A stretch of 64,000 nt of DNA from Meandrina meandrites (taxonomy: Eukaryota; Cnidaria; Anthozoa; Scleractinia; Meandrinidae). Below the pieces are notes generated by a model that saw only the letters and a list, made by a program, of their open reading frames with translations, was not told the DNA's origin and did no database searches. The position numbers were made by a program, and so were the translations under genes. This document shows positions 22,801 through 34,762 of this stretch, piece after piece; the first letter of the stretch is position 1; each line of letters starts with the position of its first letter. The stretch covers positions 29,556,626-29,620,625 of the forward strand of contig OY855906.1 in assembly GCA_963693305.1 (NCBI GenBank). The letters run 5' to 3'.

Positions 22801-25800
22801 GTAAGTGATAATGTGCTCATTGTTTTTCTTTTAGTTTTTTTGTCTTGACATCTTCATTTGAGAGCAGAAATACATTAATTTGCAAAAATGTAAAAACTGT
22901 AGCATTACAAGCTTTTCAACATGACGGAAAGTGACAAGAATGCATGAAAATCTCAGGATGTTTTAGTCTTGCAGTAATTCAAAATTCGATTAACATGAAA
23001 CTACAGCTCTTTCTTTACTCTCTTTACTCTACCTACGATGCAAAGTTACAGCCACCAGTATATCATCTTGTAATCTTTATTTTTCCTTGTTTCTCTTAAG
23101 AATGTGTTTTATTTCCAGAAAACCGAATCTGCATTATATATCATTCTTCTAAAACGTGCAAACATTTTAAAACACAAACCGGTTGTAAAAATAAGTTACG
23201 GTAATTGTATCTACCAGGCCCTATACCCACCTAGGGTTATGGCCAGAAGTAAGTAATTGTATCAACAGATAACCAGGAAGCTAGGCATCGTTGAATTAAG
23301 GAAGTGTTCTGCTTCTGCGTAAAACGTTTTAGAATAATAGCTATCATTCGAGATTTCTTTAACACACTGTTTAAAGGCGTCCCAATGATATATTATTTAT
23401 CATGTTTTTAGTAAGTTACGACTAGCCTAAAATTGGCTTAATATCGTCTTTACAAAAAGTATAATTTATTTTGGTTCCCTTGAACAACAAGTGTCACCGT
23501 GTTAGTCATGGCGCTTAACTAGGGGTTGGCGGTACGTTGTTCTGTGAAAGTGTCTCAATATAACCACCAAAATGTTTTTGCCTCAAATGACATGTTATAT
23601 TACCATTATTACATAAAATTGAGCTGATCAGAAAGGCGCGATTACAGTCTATTTTATGGTGAGCAACATCAGTTGCCTGTGTACTAACGTTGACTCCACC
23701 AACCTTTTATGCCTAGCTCGTTCAGATGATTGCAGAACCATTCAATTCCGACCGGAAACAAAAAACAAGTTTCTCGAAAATCATATGATCAGAAGTATGA
23801 CAGTTCCAAGTAAATCACTGTGCGAATCACAGTGCTACCAAGAACCCAACTGTGTGTCCTACAACTATGGCCCAATGCACAGCGATACGCCAGCATGTGA
23901 CTTAAACATTGGCACCCATTTGCAAGCGTCAAGTGAAGACTTTATACTGAAAGATGATTATACATACAGAGATATTTTGGTATGAAACAAAGTTGAGAGC
24001 TTTATGTCTCTATTTTTGTTAATTATTTTCCTTTCTCTATCCTCCTTCTGAGTATATTTCCATTTTCTTTTGCCCTTTTCTTTTTTTTTTTTTTGATAAA
24101 TCCAATTGTTTAGAATCCCTGTCAAAGCAATCCTTGCCCGGTTAATTCTACCTGCCAAGTTGGGTTTACGTCCAAAGGTTACCGATGTATCGCTCCACAA
24201 GAAAACAACGGAGAGCAACTTGGGTCAGGTATTACTAAGTGTAATTTCATATGATACTGATTTATCTATATTTCAAATCTCTAGTGCACTTTATAGCATT
24301 TCTAGAATTAACTCGGGTCATATAGATATTTGGGAGTTCGTCTTTCCTTCCTTCCTTTCTTCCTTCCTTCCTTCCTTCCTTCCTTCCTTCCTTCCTTCCT
24401 TCCTTCCTTCCTTCCTTCCTTCCTTCCTTCCTTCCTTCCTTCCTTCCTTCCTTCCTTCCTTCCTTCCTTCCTTCCTTCCTTCACCTTTTCCAAAATTTTT
24501 CATTGCATACTTTACTGCCTTCGACTGCGATACATTTCTCCAAATTTTAAAGATTGCTTTCGTTTGACCTGAGCGCTTATCTCACCGTTTTGTGACTTTT
24601 AACATAAATATTTGCCTCGGCTTTAACTGTTCTGATATTTACTTAAGGAACATTGCTCTAATATCGATTCTTCTTCGTTTTTGTGTTCCTTATGACCTTC
24701 AGAGGACCAGCTTTTTAAAATAGATAGGAACAAAACGTTCACCTTATGATAAACAAGAGTTAAACTTAAGACTGAAAGTAACGATACAAGCCACCATATT
24801 TGTTGCCTTCGTTTTCAGTCTCCAGCAACATTGGCGAATCATTAACTTAATTCTTGACAAGAAGTGATGGGGTTACAACAAAGATCATTTAGCCCAGGAG
24901 ATATTTCTCAGACTTTGCTGCAAAGACTAGGAGGAATTGAGTTCTGAAGTGCTGGACTTAAGCCTGTGTTCTCAGTCTGTTGTTCAAGTTTATCGACTAC
25001 TTACAAGATGAATGCAAGTTCGGACACGGTGAACGATTGGGCTACGTTGATGCGATCTCGAGATTAATCGATTTCGGAAAAAAAATGGCGCGCCAGACAC
25101 GGTTCTTCGAAAATTATTCTCGACGGAGTTGTACTTCAAATCAGCGCTGTAAGACAGTGGCAAAGATGATGACACATTGAACCTTTGGATGCCGAGAGGG
25201 GGGGGGGGGGGGGGGGGATGGCGGCACTGGGCAGTATTTCCACAAAATATATTGGCAGTATATCCACCAAATTTGGCTGAGTAAGAATGATACTGGCGCG
25301 TGACGACAGCAAAGTGCTTCATGGTGCTATAATGAACTAGAATTGACCAATCACAGCGCGCGCAATTACTCGATTATTTTATAAATATATAAATTGTTCT
25401 TGAATTATGAGTTACAATGAAACACATTTGGATACGTAAAACGCACACGGCAACCAGCAAATAAACGGACGGACGGACGGACGGACAGACCCATGTTTAG
25501 GCAAATAGATTGACCAATGGTGGAATGGACAGACGTTCGGACGGATGCAACAAAGGACCGATTCGCCGTCAGCTGCGTGGAAATCTGTTGAAAACCCATC
25601 CAATGAAAATTGACAAACATTATTTTCCAATTCATTTGAATGAGAGTAACAGACGGTTAAAACACAATTTACAATAATTTTATTGTTTCTATCAAATTTA
25701 GATGTGGACGAATGCACCTTGAATACACACGACGGTTCTTCTAAGGCCGATTGCAGCAATCTTTTGGGATCTTTCCAGTGTGCATGTAAACAGGGATTCA

Positions 25801-28800
25801 CTGGCGATGGTAAAACATGCCAAGGTAGATTGGGTAATACTTTAATGCTAATGAATCTCAATTTTTTATACCACCACCCTGCTCAGTTGAAAGACGGCAC
25901 TGCTCCTCATCCTTTGGAAGAGAAAATCTCGATCAACTGAACTGTCATACCTAATGTCAGATGTTATTGCTGTTGGTCGTGCTGTTTTTATACATTTTTA
26001 TTGTTGTGTGTTTTAGTCAAGGTTATTTGTTTTTCTCGACACTCATGTGAGTATTTTGAGTTAGGTCACAGATTTCGTCCAAAACCCGTTGAAAACAAAA
26101 TAATGCGATTCAAGTTACAGATGTGAACAATTATTAAACAAGTTCTAGAAGAATGAGCAACAAAGTACTTTTTCATCTAATAATTACAATTGGTCTCTCA
26201 ACATTGAAAAAAAAAATGTTCCATCAGATGATAAACTTCAACAACCAATCTTCCATATAAGCACATGGATTTCTGCAAATAAGGGCATCGTTTTTACCTG
26301 ATGAGAAAAACCTTAATTAACAATAACTGTAATTCAATTTTATTTACAGCGTGATCAAATAGGCGCCATGAAGCTGTGAAGTTTATATTACTTGCTTGTC
26401 CTTACTTGTAATGGTAGCTTATTCCAGTGACCCATTAGGATGATAAACAGCCAAACTTGAAAATCCAACCTCCAAGAAGGTAGCACAAGATGAAAAGAAG
26501 TGTCTTGAATTATGAGTAAAAATAAAGCATTCGGATGCGTAAAACGCACACAGAAACTTGCAAATAGACGGACGGACGGACGGACGGACGGACGGACGGA
26601 CGGACAGACACGTGTATGTGCAAAAATGGATTGACCAATGGAGGGATGGAAGGACGAAGCGCGGTCGGACGGACGCACGGACCGATTCACGGACGGTTGC
26701 GCGGAAAACCGTTGGAAGCGCATCTAAAGACGAAGTTACAGACTTAATTTTCCAATTCAACTAAATGAGAGAGTAACAGGCAGATTGTTACAGACAATTT
26801 GCATTTATTTTACTCTGTTTCTATCAAATGTAGATGTGGACGAATGTACCTTGAATACACACGACTGCTCTTTTAACGCCGACTGCAGCAATCTTTTGGG
26901 ATCATTCCAGTGTTCATGTAAATCAGGATTCACTGGTGATGGTAAAACATGTGAAGGTAGGTTAACTAAAAGCTGAATAATAATGTTTTTCAATAATTTG
27001 AGCACTCTTCCCATTCATGAATATGGCCTTGTTTGTTATGCGCAGACGGATGGCATTACCCAGTGCCAGGGTAAGATATGACTGGTCAAGGAGCAGTATT
27101 TTGAGTTAGGTCTCAGATTTCGTGCTCTTGTTGCAACTTTTGTAAATAATTTGGTCTACCCCTACAAATGTGATAATTATTTGGAAACCGCTCGATGAAT
27201 GTTTTTAAAAACTTGTCAATCTCGAGGTTTGTCATCAGTTTATATGGCCTGCAAGTTTCAAGGTCATTGAAAACACGTAAGGCAATAAAATCGGGGCTCC
27301 AATGTACTACGTTTTTCTCCCAGATTTTGTGTTTACAAGTGAGTGTCCTCATTTTTCACGGGCATTGTATTCAACTTTCATTTTCACGTGCACAACTCAG
27401 CAAAAAATTCATTTGCATTTTATCAGTGAGTTTAGACGTTTTTCCTGATCTGTTGTTTTACATAAAAATAGCTTTTCGTTTTCTGGAGAAAGGGACCCTC
27501 GGCATTGCTGTATTACAGTCTAATGGCGTAACAAATATTATTAAAGTTTTCAAGTCATATCAGCATGTTTCCCGAACATTTTTAGAAAGCAACTGAGCAT
27601 TCTGTTTAATGCAAATGAATTTTTTGCTGAGTTGTGCACATGGACATGAAAGTAAAAAACAATACACGTGAATAATGAGGACACTCACTTATAAACACAA
27701 AATCTGCAAGAGAAAAGTAGTACATTGGAGCCCCGATTTTATTGTCTTAAATGTTTTCAATGACCTTGAAACTTGCAGGCCATATAAACTAATGACAAAC
27801 CTCGAGATTGACAAGTTTTTAAAAAAAAATTCATCGAGCGGTTTCCAAATAATTATCACATTTGTCAAATTATTTACAAAAGTGGCAACAAGAGCACCTG
27901 AATGCACGCTCATCAAATCCGTTTTTTTTCGCAATCGGTCGTGGCGATCCCCATAATTTTGTATACACAATTTTAAATGGCATCAAACTACTATGAGATG
28001 AAACTGCATCCCCAAAGCGCGTCGTGTTCTTCAGATATTACCCTATTATCTCAATAGTTTGTTTTTTACTGTATTTATAACCCTCGAAACTTCATCCCCA
28101 AAAATTTCGATAACGCTCTCACAGAATTTGTTCAAACTTTGCCAACATTGAGGCAGGTAGAGGAGGTACATGCTCCCTTGAGCGATTTCCGAAAAAAATC
28201 TCCTGGTGCAGAGCAAAACGAACGAAATTGATAAACGTGATGACGTCATTACGTTGCTATGACAACTCCGATGTCAAAATAACACTGGTCATAACAAATT
28301 TTCATCTTTACCTAATTCAGCTGTGGTGATCGTTTTTCGATGGCATTGTTAATGACAGTCTGGTTAGTTCTCAAACTTGAGCGGTGCTGCCCCTAAAAAA
28401 TCCAGTCGAGCCACCTTAAGTTACGATGTGAACAATTATTAAACAAGTTCTAGAAGAACTAGCAACAAAGTTCTATTTTATCTAATAGTCATAGTTGGCC
28501 TCTTAACATTGAATATAAAAAAAAAAAACTGTTCCATCGGATGATAGACTTATTCCAATGTATTTAATATAGCGGGAATGACATATGGTATGGCCGGTTA
28601 AGGAGCAGTATTTTCTAATTCAATTAAATGATAGAGTAACAGGCAGATTGTTACAGACAATTTGCATTTATTTTACTCTGTTTCTAACAAATCTAGATTT
28701 GGATGAATGCACCTTGAATACACACGACTGCTCATCTAACGCCGATTGCAGCAATCTTTTGGGATCATTCCAGTGTGCATGTAATCCAGGATTCACTGGC

Positions 28801-29546
28801 GATGGTAAAACATGCCAAGGTAGGTGAAGTAATTCCTTAATGCGAATATACTCAGTTTTTTTATACCCCCACTCCGTTCAGTTTAGAGCGAGCATTGTTG
28901 CTCGCCCAAGCGGAGAGCAATCTCAACTTTAGTTAACTGTTATACTTTATGTCAGATGTTATCAGTTGTTGATCGTGTTGTGGTGGTGATTTTGTTGTTG
29001 TGTGTTTTACTCAAAGTTATGTGTTTTTCTCGTCAGGCGTCAGTTCTTTTTCAACTCGAAGCTGAATAATAACGATTACCATTAATTTGAGCTCTCCTCC
29101 CATTCACGAATACGTTCATGTACTGTGGGTGCAAATATAACTTGCTGTGTTTTATCTACACCTCGTTTTCTGCTATTGTTTTCAAAAAGTGGGGAGGTGC
29201 GTCGTGAAAAGTATCCCAATAAAATTTTGTAATAGTGCTTTATATGCAAGAAATACCAATAAAAGTCCCTAAACGAGGTGAGCCGCGCGTTTAAATAAAA
29301 TTGGTAAGACTCAAGGGGAAAGGTCTGTGGTCCTATTTTCCCAAACCTAAGGTATTGCCAAGTAACGCTAGATATTGTTTTGCTGTATTTTCAGTTTGCA
29401 ACCCGAGGACAACGTCTGGTAAATGCTGCAGCATTCCTTTCGAGTACAAAGGAAAGACCTACAACTCCTGTACCACAGATGATTGGGACAAACCCTGGTG
29501 TTCGTTGGATCCTGTGTACCAAGATAATTGGGGAGAATGCGCATGA
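22746..29546 (+). CDS. Gene A: secreted PAN-EGF-cbEGF(x3)-FN2 protein, 7 exons
   Basis: Exons: 22746-22800, 23726-23979, 24114-24228, 25702-25824, 26834-26956, 28697-28819, 29395-29546. They sum to 945 nt, one frame of 314 aa plus TGA. Signal peptide [18 protein letters not shown] (1-18), PAN (19-103), degenerate EGF (104-141), three NTHDC cbEGFs (142-264), FN2 (265-314). The first three exons match genes B and C; the last four match the inverted 3' half of gene 1, so the gene is a chimera. Oddities: the second cysteine of cbEGF 1 is Gly (THDG), the short EGF has only four cysteines, and a 138-bp (CCTT)n tract fills part of intron 3. Reading through all seven exons is inferred from splice phase; the gene may be young or decaying. 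Confidence 0.72.
23726..23979 (+). CDS. Gene A exon 2: PAN/apple domain
   Basis: 254 nt after [25 protein letters not shown], then [17 protein letters not shown]. The donor is GTATGA, weaker than GTAAGA in gene C. Confidence 0.8.
24114..24228 (+). CDS. Gene A exon 3: degenerate EGF
   Basis: 115 nt. [15 protein letters not shown] ... YRCIAP: only four of six EGF cysteines remain. The frame is open and length equals the intact copies. Donor GTATTA. Confidence 0.72.
24344..24481 (+). repeat. (CCTT)n microsatellite
   Basis: About 138 bp of pure TTCC repeat in intron 3 of gene A. A long polypyrimidine-polypurine mirror tract. Confidence 0.97.
25464..25490 (+). repeat. (GGAC)n short tract
   Basis: In the intron before gene A exon 4, at the place of GTCC/GTCT repeats in gene 1 (4456-4482). 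Confidence 0.85.
25702..25824 (+). CDS. Gene A exon 4: cbEGF with lost cysteine
   Basis: 123 nt. [18 protein letters not shown]: Cys 2 is replaced by Gly, which would leave its partner unpaired. Confidence 0.75.
26566..26608 (+). repeat. (GGAC)n microsatellite
   Basis: In the intron before gene A exon 5; the gene 1 counterpart (about 3048-3110) is GTGC-rich instead. Confidence 0.88.
26834..26956 (+). CDS. Gene A exon 5: cbEGF
   Basis: 123 nt, six cysteines. [18 protein letters not shown] to DGKTCEG, donor GTAGGT. Confidence 0.8.
27044..27072 (+). pseudogene. Remnant of a DETN-type cbEGF exon
   Basis: GCGCAG acceptor context is followed at once by the last codons (GDGIT-QCQG region) and donor GGTAAGATATG. 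Almost the whole exon equivalent to gene 1 exon 11 is deleted between its splice sites. Confidence 0.65.
27122..27897. mobile_element. Foldback element in gene A intron 5
   Basis: Arms about 27122-27430 and 27600-27897 are inverted copies, outer ends GCTCTTGTTGCAAC and GTGGCAACAAGAGC. The adjoining 27898-28415 ends in GAGCCACC + TTAA (28416), like the element at 11946-12605, so the insert as a whole is composite. Confidence 0.65.
28697..28819 (+). CDS. Gene A exon 6: cbEGF
   Basis: 123 nt, six cysteines. [18 protein letters not shown] to DGKTCQG, donor GTAGGT. Confidence 0.8.
29395..29546 (+). CDS. Gene A exon 7: fibronectin type II domain and stop
   Basis: 152 nt. [20 protein letters not shown] ... 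WCSLDP ... WGECA then TGA. It is one codon shorter than gene 1's FN2 exon. Confidence 0.82.
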
Positions 29547-29679
29547 AGTATAACTCAGGAATGGCTGGCTGACTGGCTGCTTGCTTGCTTGCTTTTGTTT
29601 GCTTGCTTACCTCCTTGGTTAATGTGTTAACTGAAGTATTGTGTTCAATTGGTTGGGGCTTGCTTGCTTGATTGCTTCT

Positions 29680-29685
29680 AATAAA
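29680..29685 (+). promoter_or_regulatory. Gene A candidate polyadenylation signal
   Basis: AATAAA 134 nt after the gene A stop, in a 3' region rich in GCTT repeats that is shared with gene 1. Confidence 0.6.
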
Positions 29686-29734
29686 GTTTTACCAACCATG
29701 AGAAAACAGTCCTAAGAAACGCGAGGTGATTGGT

Positions 29735-29975
<241 letters not shown>

Positions 29976-30044
29976 TCTAATGTTCCAGAGGAATAATAGC
30001 TAGTAAGACCACTTTCAATTTCTACACTCCGATGTCACAAGAGT

Positions 30045-30190
30045 GACCTAACAAATTACTGAGGCATATGTGAACCTAGAAAAAAATGTAAATATAAATG
30101 TAATTTATTTCCCCACGTTACACAGAAGAGCTCAGGAGCTCGTTAAGACGTGAACGTGCATTAAGGTCGAATTGGAATTTAGAGTGTCGG
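30045..30190 (-). mobile_element. SINE tail fragment
   Basis: Matches the 3' part of the SINE at 35745-36039 (AAGAGCTCAGGAGCTC, GTGCATTAAGGTCGAATT). The tRNA-like head is absent. Confidence 0.65.
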
Positions 30191-32445
30191 TGAGTTTTCA
30201 CACAAAGGACTATAATCGATAAATATGTCCACTACCACAAGGGGGAAGTTCAATGCCTGTTTTGTAGATTTTCGTAAAGCTTTCGTCTTCTTTTGGCACG
30301 GTGGACTATTAACATTTACAAGCTAATTACGGTTAACATAGGAGGAGATTTCTGTAGTGTAATCAAGACTCTTTATTGCAATTCTACATGTTTCGTAAGA
30401 CTTGGAGAGAACAAAACCCGATCTTTCGCATAGTGAAGAGGTGTACAAAATTGTTTAAACACGCTCTCTTCATATTGCAAATCATGGATGCTGAAAATCA
30501 ATCCTAAGAAAAGGAAGATAATGATTTTTCAAAAATGCCAAAGGAAATCCGCTGACATCAAATTCAACATAGTAATCGAGCCAATTGAAATTGTTCAAGA
30601 ATACACTTATCTATGAACGCGTTAACTCCAACAGGAAACTTTCATCTTGCACTAGATCACTTAAAAGCAGCCATGTACGTCTTTGTAATATACAAAAACA
30701 TGCACTTCTTTGTCCCCAGGGGACTGTTTGGGTGTCCATCTACTAATTTGTGACCTCAAAATCCAATTTTTAAATCACATTAAATCTTTAATATTTCTTA
30801 TTTCTCCACATTTTACTAATCTATTGAGAAAACCTCTCCTCCCAAATATCCTAAAAAATCACCCAAACATTTTCAGAACACCGCTAAACATAGCTTTGTG
30901 AGATGAGCTGAGGGTTTTGGAAATGCTTGAAACGCGAACGAGATATTCGCATTGAACCCAGGTTAAGCGGTGGAAAAACGGGCTTTAGGTGTACCCCCGC
31001 CTTAAGAGCAAGCTTTTCCAGAGATCTGATGTTACCAACGTCAAGCTACAATGTATCAAGAAATCCACAAGTTCAATCTGCCATAATTATAAACGAAAAC
31101 AGTGATTTTGTCACATTATAGGACAAAAACAACCTTAGTCTAAGAAAATACCTCCCACATGCGTAGCGAAGCTTCCTCGAGCGGGTGGACCGGTGAGGGT
31201 GGGACTCTGCAGACTCTGCTCCCAGTAACTTTACCCATTGAGGGGGGTAGGAGGAAGCAGAGACGGGGAAGCATTTTGCTCGTTGCTATATAAACATGTT
31301 AACAGGCGCAATTGAACTTGTATCCCAATTAAAGGAATCTCTCTGGCACTGCAATTGGATGTAAATGTCAAAAATGCTATGTAATTGTCTGCCTATATTA
31401 TTAGCAATTTTTGGGGCTTAGGCCACTGAGAAAATATTTCTTGCTTGTATGCTACTAAGCATGACTACCGGAATCAAGGGGTCCTTAATTTAATATATAC
31501 CACTAATTCTTTCACGTTTTTGTTTTGCCGTGTGAAATATTTCATTAAAAAAAAAAAAAATCCAGAACTATTCTGAAGAATAGCCTTTAGAGCAGGCGGA
31601 GTATTTTAGTTGGGGAACAATGGATCCCTAAATATTCATCAGCGTAGGCTATCTTTTATTATTATTTTTTAACACTTTCGTTTTCCCTTCAAACATTTTA
31701 GCTTCAGCTTCAAAACAAACCACTAAAATAATAGGAATTATTGTTTTCTTTCACTCGCGGTAGGGGGAGACTTTTATTTTAATGTGACAGCATGCACATT
31801 ATAGCAATAACCAGTTATAAGCTGATTTCATGACCCTTCATTAGTGGGCCCTCTATTTTAAAAAAATGTCCTGTCTCCCTTTTTGTTTTGATTTTGTTTT
31901 CTTGTTTTTGTTTGTTTCGTTTTGTTTTTTATTCACTGAAGATGAGCCGCAGGAGGTGACGACTGGTGAATCCTCAATGAAAAAGCTCTGACATGTAGCT
32001 TATCATACCGATAAACATAAATTTTGCACGGTGCCACTACTTGTGTAATTTACCCAGCTTTCTCGAGGCGGGACAATGAAACCTTTTTGTCATCGATTCT
32101 AAATGCAGCTAATAGAGATTTCGCCACGCGTTCCTAAAATAGACAAAACTTGTTCCATAACTTCATAACAATTTTATTATTGACTTTTCTGAGTAATGTT
32201 TTGAAAATAATTAATTGTGAAATGACTGTTGATGCAATCAAGTTGCATTTACACTGATAAAAAGAGTAATAATGGCTACATTTCGGTGTTTCCCAAGTTC
32301 CCAATCTAGTAGAATGTTGAATCCACAATACATTGGACCTTTTTACTTTGTAGTTTAGGTTCCCAATTTAAAGACGGTCGAAGCTTTTAAAACTGTTCAG
32401 CTGTTTGGGTAATTTGCACCAGGCTCTAATCAGGTGGTAATCACA

Positions 32446-32478
<33 letters not shown>
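32446..32478 (+). repeat. Run of 33 G
   Basis: About 225 bp upstream of the gene B start. The paralogous place is GGTGG in block A and GGGGG in block C. Confidence 0.95.
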
Positions 32479-32480
<2 letters not shown>

Positions 32481-32702
32481 AAATCTATCAATGTTCTAAT
32501 TGCTAGAAACAACATCAATTGTATTAAATACTAAAAATAACTGCGTTATATGATTTGATTCTCGCCTGATCAGTTTTAGAAACAGTTTTGATGGTAACCA
32601 CAGGGGACAAAATCTGTCGTTTTTCTAATTACCAGAAACAACAATAAAAAAGTAGCTAAATATGATTTGATTCTCGCTTGGACAGCTTCAGAAGCAGCTT
32701 TC

Positions 32703-32781
32703 ATGTTGGAAGTTTCTTTCGGAAATATGCTAAAGCTAAAGCCGTTCTTCTGTTGTCTTTTAATCTCCGCGGCAAATGCTG
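32703..32781 (+). CDS. Gene B exon 1: type-II signal peptide
   Basis: 79 nt from ATG to CTG before GTAAGTG, phase 1. Copied almost exactly in gene C (39146). Confidence 0.75.
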
Positions 32782-34645
32782 GTAAGTGATAATGTGCTCA
32801 TTGTTTTTCTTTTGCTTTTTTTTTTGTCTTGGCGTCTTCATTTGGTTGTAGAAATACATTTACAAAAATATAAAAACTGTAGCATTGACAGCTTTTGAAC
32901 ATAACAAAAAGTGACAAGAATGCACGAAAATCTGAAGATGTTTCAGTCTTGCAGTCATTTAAAATACGATTACCATGAAACTAGATGTTTTCTTTTACTC
33001 CCTTTACTCTACCTACGATGCAAAGTTACAGTCACCAGTAATTTTTATTTCTGCTTGTTTTTCTTGAGAATGAGTTTTATGTCACAAAACCGAACCTCTT
33101 TATATATGATTCTTCTAAAAAGTGCAAACATTTTAAAACGCGAAACGGTTGTATCACCAGTTAACCAGATATGGCATCGTTGAATTGAGGAAGTCTTCTG
33201 CTTCCACGTAAAACGTTTTAAAAGGCGTTCCAAAGACATATTGTTACTTACTATTTTATCATGTTTTTGATAAGTTACGGCTAGCCCAAAAATTGGCTTA
33301 ACTGGAAAATCTTTTTTTTTCTTAAGAGCAAAAAGTAAAATAAATTTTGATTCCCTTGAACAACCACTGTTTCAGTGTTAGGCATGGCCCTAAACTAGGG
33401 GTTGGCGGCAAGTTGCTCTGTAAAAGTGTCTCCATATAACCATTTTTTTGTCTCAAATGACATTTTATGTTATCATAATTACGCAAAACATTACAAAATG
33501 CTGATCAGACCAGGACGATTAAAGTCTATACATATTATGGTGAACAGTGTCAATTAGCTGTGTACCAACTAACGTTGAATCCACTAACCATTAGCTCTTT
33601 CAGACGACTGTAGAACCATTCAATTCCGACAGGAAACAAAAAACAAGTTTCTCGAAAATCACATGATCAGAAGTATGACAGTTTCGGGCAAATCACCGTG
33701 CGAATCACAGTGCTACCAAGAACCCAACTGCGTCTCCTACAACTATGGCCCAATGCACAGTGATACGCCATCATGTGACTTAAACAATCGCACCCATTTG
33801 CAAGCGTCAAGTGGAGACTTTGTACTGAAAGATGATTATACATACAGAGACATTTCGGTGAGAAACAAAGTTGAGAGCCTTATTTCTCTTTCTGTTAATT
33901 ATTTTCCTTTCTCTATCCTCCTTCTGAGTATATTTTCACATATCTATTTTTTTTTTTTTTTTTTGATAAATCGAATTGTTTAGAATCCCTGTGAAAGCAA
34001 CCCTTGTCCGGTTAGTTCTACCTGCCAAGTTGGGTTTACGTCCAAAGGTTACCGATGTATCAGTCCACCAGGAAACGACGAAGAGCAACCTGAATTAGGT
34101 ATTACGAAGTGTAATATTAAGTATATTACTAAGTGTAGTATCAAGTATATCATACTTGACACTCTCAAAATCGAGCTACTACGTTCGAAGTCTAAGCTGG
34201 GCCATTTTGGTAAACTATATAATATAATTTATTGCTGTTTTTCGATGTCTTTAATCTAGCCTGGACTACTGGACCATCTGGTTTCAGTTATCAACGAATT
34301 GACGATCCACAGACCTGGTCCAACGCTCAAGCAAAATGTGTTCAACTTGGAGCCCACCTGCCAAAAATTGAATCAGCAGCGGAAAACGACTTTATCAAAA
34401 CGACATTCCTAAATGGTGACCATATTTGGATTGGACTCTCCGACCAAGTAAATGAAGGAGACTGGAAGTGGTTTGATGGGAGTCCTTTCACTGGCTACCA
34501 AAATTGGGGAAATGGCAACCCAAATAACTATAATAACCAGGATTGTGCTCTTATGCAAACAGGGTTGTCCTGGGGCTTCCAGTATGATGGTCACTGGAAT
34601 GATGTGAGTTGCTACGAGATGTACAAGTTTATTTGCGTTAAATAG
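32703..34645 (+). CDS. Gene B: secreted PAN-EGF-CTLD protein, 4 exons
   Basis: Exons: 32703-32781, 33604-33857, 33984-34098, 34260-34645; 834 nt, 277 aa. Signal peptide MLEVSFGNMLKLKPFFCCLL (1-26; an in-frame ATG at 32727 is an alternative start), PAN (27-111), degenerate EGF with four cysteines (112-149), then a CTLD (150-277). The CTLD shows WIGL, the four core cysteines, NPN near the usual EPN/QPD place and WND before the third core cysteine, so calcium-dependent sugar binding is possible. The gene is compact (1.9 kb) and lacks all cbEGF exons. An immune or matrix lectin is a reasonable guess, not shown. AATAAA lies at 34757. Confidence 0.83.
33604..33857 (+). CDS. Gene B exon 2: PAN/apple domain
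   Basis: 254 nt after [26 protein letters not shown] and [17 protein letters not shown]. Donor GTGAGA, phase 0. Confidence 0.85.
33984..34098 (+). CDS. Gene B exon 3: degenerate EGF
   Basis: 115 nt. NPCESNPCPVSSTCQ ... YRCISPPG: cysteines 5 and 6 are lost, the frame is kept. Donor GTATTA. Confidence 0.75.
34260..34645 (+). CDS. Gene B exon 4: C-type lectin domain and stop
   Basis: 386 nt after AATCTAG, phase 1. Short-form CTLD: FSYQRI opening, QAKC, WIGLSD, WKWFDGS, NGNPNN, CALM, WNDVSC, FICVK then TAG. Confidence 0.87.
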
Positions 34646-34756
34646 ATATCCAAGATATCAATACAAGAAAATGAAAGGGAAACAAACAAACAAACAAAGA
34701 AACGAACAAACAAACAAGCACATCCATATCAATCAGTTGTGTTTGCCGTGGAGCAC

Positions 34757-34762
34757 AATAAA
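34757..34762 (+). promoter_or_regulatory. Gene B candidate polyadenylation signal
   Basis: AATAAA 112 nt after the stop codon. Confidence 0.55.

Larger units (their letters stand above)
25352..29635 (+). repeat. Inverted segmental duplication, copy 2
   Basis: 3' half of gene A. Introns as well as exons match copy 1, so it arose by DNA duplication. All DETN-type exons are deleted or reduced here. Confidence 0.8.
30045..32702 (+). repeat. Segmental-duplication block before gene B
   Basis: Matches about 35742-39145 before gene C, starting at AAATTACTGAGGCATATGTGAA. No coding exon is seen. It contains a SINE tail (30045-30190) and a 33-G run (32446-32478). Confidence 0.75.

Noticed and set aside
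24308..24503. Long KEGR / LPSF repetitive reading frames
   Set aside because: They are translations of the (CCTT)n microsatellite, in an intron.
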